43,440 bases of DNA, from the NCBI GenBank assembly GCA_002297545.1, contig DBLZ01000109.1, positions 17,594-61,033 of the forward strand, in the 5' to 3' direction. The notes under the pieces are model-generated. The model ran no database searches. It worked only from the letters and a program-made list of their open reading frames with translations, and was not told the DNA's origin. The translations under genes and the position numbers were made by a program. The stretch comes from Prevotellaceae bacterium UBA711. GTDB taxonomy: Bacteria > Bacteroidota > Bacteroidia > Bacteroidales > Bacteroidaceae. Positions 40,211 through 43,440 of this stretch are shown piece after piece (positions within the stretch are counted from its first letter, which is position 1; each line of letters begins with the position of its first letter).

Positions 40211-40241
40211 CGGCTTTTCTTCCGACTTTTTCTTAAAAGCG

Positions 40242-40272
40242 TTGCACAAATAAATAAAAAAGCCTAAATTTG
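40242..40272 (+). promoter_or_regulatory. Promoter of the frdCAB operon
   Basis: TTG at 40242-40244, 20-bp spacer, TAAATTTG at 40265-40272. The leader to the frdC ATG is about 105 nt. Confidence 0.75.
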
Positions 40273-40383
40273 TGGCGTGCATTGTAAACTGGGGGCGGTG
40301 TCTCTGTCCCTCGGACTCGTGCACACGATGACAGCCCGATACGAAACACAATCTATAATTCATTAACTTAATTACAAAATCCT

Positions 40384-41112
40384 ATGTGGTTAATCAATTC
40401 ATCAATCGGTAGGAAAGTAGTGATGTCGGTAACCGGCATCGCGCTCATCCTCTTCCTCTTGTTCCATGCGTCCATGAACGTGGTGGCTCTCATCAGTGCC
40501 AAGGGGTACAACATGATTTGTGAGTTTCTTGGTGCCAACTGGTATGCTGTGGTGGCTACCATCGGTTTGGCGGGCCTGGTTCTGCTGCACTTCGTGTATG
40601 CCTTCTGGCTGACAATCCAGAACCGCAGGGCACGCGGCAAGGATCGTTATGAGGTTACCTGCACTCCCGACAAGGTAGAGTGGAGCAGCCAGAACATGCT
40701 GGTCCTTGGCATCGTTGTAATCCTGGGTATTTGCCTGCACTTGTACAACTTTTGGGCAAAGATGATGCTCGTGGACTTGGTTCCCTGTGCCGGTGACCAC
40801 CATTTGGCCACCAACGGCGTGTACTGGATTGCAGAGACCTTCTCTTGCCCTGTGTACACCGTTATATATCTCGTGTGGTTGGCTGCCCTGTGGATGCATC
40901 TGAACCACGGTATGTGGAGTGCCATGCAGACCTTGGGATGGAGTGGCAAGATTTGGTTCAACCGTTGGCGCACAATCGGCTGCATCGTTTCCACCATCGT
41001 TGTCCTGATGTTTGCTGCTGTGGCTGTATTGTTCTGCTTCGGCTATCGTCCTTGTGACTTTGATACCTTTGCTGCGGCTGTTTCCTCTTGCAGTACTATT
41101 GTCATCTGTTAA
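40384..41112 (+). CDS. frdC: Fumarate reductase/succinate dehydrogenase cytochrome b subunit
   Basis: Membrane anchor that carries heme b and passes electrons from menaquinol to the flavoprotein. The 242-residue protein is the single-anchor type with five helices: VVMSVTGIALILFLLFHASMNVV, WYAVVATIGLAGLVLLHFVYAFWL, MLVLGIVVILGICLHLYNFW, TVIYLVWLAALWMHLNHG and IVSTIVVLMFAAVAVLFCFGY. Candidate heme-binding His residues lie in FHASMN, LHFVYAF, LHLYNFW and MHLNHGMWSA. First gene of frdCAB with a 42-bp gap to frdA. In anaerobic Bacteroidales this complex works as fumarate reductase. Confidence 0.93.
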   Translation: MWLINSSIGRKVVMSVTGIALILFLLFHASMNVVALISAKGYNMICEFLGANWYAVVATIGLAGLVLLHFVYAFWLTIQNRRARGKDRYEVTCTPDKVEWSSQNMLVLGIVVILGICLHLYNFWAKMMLVDLVPCAGDHHLATNGVYWIAETFSCPVYTVIYLVWLAALWMHLNHGMWSAMQTLGWSGKIWFNRWRTIGCIVSTIVVLMFAAVAVLFCFGYRPCDFDTFAAAVSSCSTIVIC

Positions 41113-41154
41113 TTAAACGTATCTCCAATCACATCATTATATTATAGCAACATT

Positions 41155-43137
41155 ATGGCAAAGACTATAGATTCAAGAATCCCTGAGGGACCTATTGCTG
41201 AGAAATGGACTAACTACAAGGCTCACCAGCGTCTGGTCAACCCCAAGAATAAGCTCAAGCTCGACGTCATCGTCGTAGGTACAGGTCTGGCAGGTGCCAG
41301 TGCTGCCGCTTCTCTGGCCGAGATGGGCTTCAATGTATATAACTTCTGCATCCAGGACTCTCCTCGTCGTGCTCACTCTATCGCTGCACAGGGCGGTATC
41401 AATGCAGCCAAGAACTATCAGAACGATGGTGACTCTGTTTACCGCCTTTTCTACGATACCGTGAAGGGTGGTGACTACCGTGCCCGTGAGGCCAACGTAT
41501 ACCGTCTGGCAGAGGTGAGCAACGCCATCATCGACCAGTGTGTGGCTCAGGGTGTGCCTTTCGCACGTGAATACGGCGGCATGCTGGCCAACCGTTCTTT
41601 CGGTGGCGCACAGGTAAGCCGTACATTCTATGCCAAGGGCCAGACGGGCCAGCAGCTCCTCTTGGGTGCATACTCTTCACTCAGCCGCATGGTCAATGCC
41701 GGCAAGGTTAAGCTCTATACACGTTATGAGATGGAGGACGTGGTTATCATTGACGGTCATGCGCGCGGTATCATCGCCAAGAATCTGGTGAGTGGCAAGT
41801 TGGAGCGCTTCAGCGCCAATGCCGTGGTTATCGCTACCGGTGGTTATGGCAACGCATACTTCCTCAGCACCAATGCTATGGGCTGTAACTGTACAGCTGC
41901 CATCCAGTGTTACCGCAAGGGTGCCCTCATGGCCAATCCCTCTTATGTCCAAATTCACCCCACCTGTATCCCCGTACACGGCGACAAGCAGTCCAAACTG
42001 ACCCTGATGTCAGAGTCTCTGCGTAACGACGGCCGTATCTGGGTTCCCAAGAAGTTGGAGGATGCCAAGGCATTGCAGGCTGGTACCAAGCAGGGTTATG
42101 AGATTCCCGAGGAGGACCGCGACTACTATCTGGAGCGCCGCTATCCTGCATTCGGTAATCTTGTTCCACGCGACGTGGCTTCACGTGCTGCCAAGGAACG
42201 TTGCGATAAGGGTTTCGGCGTGAACAACACCGGCCTGGCTGTGTTCTTGGACTTCTCCGAGTCCATCCAGCGTTTGGGCATCAACGAGATTCTGCAGCGT
42301 TATGGCAACCTCTTCGATATGTACGAGGAGATTACCGATGTCAACCCCGGCAAGTTGGCCAAGACCGTAAACGGTGTGGATTACTACTATCCCATGATGA
42401 TCTTCCCCGCCATCCACTACACCATGGGCGGTGTGTGGGTGGACTACGAACTGCAGACCACCATCCCCGGCCTGTTCGCCATCGGTGAGTGTAACTTCTC
42501 CGACCATGGTGCCAACCGTCTGGGTGCATCCGCACTGATGCAGGGTCTGGCCGACGGTTACTTTGTGCTTCCTTATACTATACAGAACTACCTGGCCGAC
42601 CAAAAGCTGTGGCCGCGCCTCTCTACCGAGTTGCCCGAGTTCGCTGCTGCCGAGAAGGCCGTCAATGCCGAGATCGACCGTCTCATGAACATTAAGGGCA
42701 AGCGCTCTGTAGACTCCATCCACAAGGAATTGGGCCATATCATGTGGGAACACGTGGGCATGGGCCGTACCAAGGCTGGTCTGGAGGAAGGTCTGAAGCT
42801 TCTGAAGGGCATCCGCAAGGAGTTCAACGAGAACCTCTTTATCCCAGGCACCAAGGAAGGTCTTAACGTAGAGCTGGACAAGGCTATCCACCTGCGCGAC
42901 TTCATCCTCATGGGTGAACTGGTGGCCAATGACGCCCTGCATCGCGAGGAGAGCTGTGGCGGTCACTTCCGCGAGGAGCACCAGACAGAGGAAGGCGAGG
43001 CCAAGCGTGATGACGAGAACTTCTTCTACGTAGGTTGCTGGGAGTACAAGGGCAATGACGATGCCACTCCCGAACTCATCAAGGAACCTCTCCACTACGA
43101 GGACATCAAGGTACAGCAGCGTAACTATAAGAACTAA
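41155..43137 (+). CDS. frdA: Fumarate reductase flavoprotein subunit
   Basis: Catalytic subunit with covalently bound FAD that reduces fumarate to succinate. The 660-residue protein has the dinucleotide fold VIVVGTGLAGASAAASLAEMGFNV, the covalent-FAD His in RRAHSIAAQGGINAAKN, active-site text YVQIHPTCIPVHG, the substrate region HYTMGGVWVDYELQTTIPGLFAIGECNFSDHGANRLGASALMQGLADG, and the C-terminal capping domain with EESCGGHFREEHQTEEGEAKRDDENF. Codon use looks strongly biased, as for a highly expressed gene. It lies 42 bp after frdC and 21 bp before frdB. Confidence 0.97.
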   Translation: MAKTIDSRIPEGPIAEKWTNYKAHQRLVNPKNKLKLDVIVVGTGLAGASAAASLAEMGFNVYNFCIQDSPRRAHSIAAQGGINAAKNYQNDGDSVYRLFYDTVKGGDYRAREANVYRLAEVSNAIIDQCVAQGVPFAREYGGMLANRSFGGAQVSRTFYAKGQTGQQLLLGAYSSLSRMVNAGKVKLYTRYEMEDVVIIDGHARGIIAKNLVSGKLERFSANAVVIATGGYGNAYFLSTNAMGCNCTAAIQCYRKGALMANPSYVQIHPTCIPVHGDKQSKLTLMSESLRNDGRIWVPKKLEDAKALQAGTKQGYEIPEEDRDYYLERRYPAFGNLVPRDVASRAAKERCDKGFGVNNTGLAVFLDFSESIQRLGINEILQRYGNLFDMYEEITDVNPGKLAKTVNGVDYYYPMMIFPAIHYTMGGVWVDYELQTTIPGLFAIGECNFSDHGANRLGASALMQGLADGYFVLPYTIQNYLADQKLWPRLSTELPEFAAAEKAVNAEIDRLMNIKGKRSVDSIHKELGHIMWEHVGMGRTKAGLEEGLKLLKGIRKEFNENLFIPGTKEGLNVELDKAIHLRDFILMGELVANDALHREESCGGHFREEHQTEEGEAKRDDENFFYVGCWEYKGNDDATPELIKEPLHYEDIKVQQRNYKN

Positions 43138-43158
43138 TCCCTAATCCAGACGATTATT

Positions 43159-43440
43159 ATGGCAAAGAATATATCAGTAACCGTAAAGTATTGGAAACAG
43201 AATGGTCCTAAGGCACAGGGTCGTTTTGAAGAGAAGAAGATGAACAACGTTCCCGACGACACCTCTTTCCTGGAGATGCTCGACATGATGAACGAGGAAC
43301 TCATCGAAGAGGGCAAGGAGCCTTTCGTCTTTGACCACGACTGCCGCGAAGGCATCTGTGGCATGTGCTCACTGTATATCAACGGTACGCCTCACGGTAA
43401 GACCGAGCGTGGAGCCACCACCTGCCAGCTCTACATGCGC
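43159..43440 (+). CDS. frdB: Fumarate reductase iron-sulfur subunit (3' end missing)
   Basis: Electron-transfer subunit with three iron-sulfur clusters. The 94 codons present start MAKNISVTVKYWKQNGPKAQGRFEEKKMNNVPDD and include the [2Fe-2S] ligand region HDCREGICGMCSLYING, with the fourth cysteine in TTCQLYMR at the window edge. The frame is open at 43440, so the [3Fe-4S] and [4Fe-4S] domains lie outside. Third gene of frdCAB. Confidence 0.95.
   Translation, partial: MAKNISVTVKYWKQNGPKAQGRFEEKKMNNVPDDTSFLEMLDMMNEELIEEGKEPFVFDHDCREGICGMCSLYINGTPHGKTERGATTCQLYMR

Overview
The window is a gene-dense stretch of a Bacteroidales chromosome (Bacteroidota; the gene set and moderately high GC would suit a Prevotellaceae- or Bacteroidaceae-like gut commensal, but I cannot name a genus). 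Signs of this are: repeated Bacteroidota-type promoters (TTG, about 20 bp, TAnnTTTG) upstream of genes; a fumarate reductase with fused-helix cytochrome b in the order C-A-B; a XusABC-like siderophore system; an IF-2 with a long Lys/Ala/Gln-rich N-terminus; desulfoferrodoxin; and weak Shine-Dalgarno sites. No tRNA, rRNA, transposase or CRISPR array was seen.

Layout. 1-4.6 kb: rimP-nusA-infB operon on the minus strand (infB runs off the left edge), with a promoter and an attenuator-like hairpin in its leader. 4.7-7.1 kb: superoxide reductase, a divergent YeiH-type permease, and between them four AACCGG motifs spaced exactly 22 bp; then a small PepSY-like periplasmic protein. 7.2-11.4 kb: a two-gene RND efflux pump with no outer-membrane factor. 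11.6-14.7 kb: secreted esterase and a LytS/LytTR two-component pair. 15.0-25.3 kb: iron and siderophore uptake. It holds an MFS transporter and a xusABC-like operon, each preceded by the same conserved stem-loop leader; xusB is broken by a one-base frameshift. A second TonB-dependent receptor is divergent from a hemerythrin-LuxR regulator, across a mirror-symmetric promoter dyad. 25.4-31.3 kb: a hypothetical exported protein, an AAA_14/DUF4143 ATPase, polA (with a shortened proofreading domain) and a polyprenyl diphosphate synthase. 31.3-34.3 kb: a gene-poor stretch with a second 22-bp-period array, gene remnants, an outer-membrane hypothetical, and a roughly 395-nt heavily structured RNA with its own promoter and terminator. 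34.4-40.2 kb: deoC, uvrC, apt and mnmG, with a perfect 16-bp parS site between apt and mnmG. 40.3-43.4 kb: frdCAB, cut off in frdB.

How it fits together. The housekeeping blocks (rimP-nusA-infB, polA, uvrC, mnmG, frd) are ordinary. The interest lies in the accessory 15-25 kb region. There, two transcription units for what looks like one uptake function share a leader RNA motif, and a diiron-type sensor-regulator faces a TonB receptor across a symmetric operator. Further interest lies in the non-coding elements: 22-bp arrays at two loci, the large RNA near 33.7 kb, and the parS site next to mnmG, which points to an origin-proximal position.
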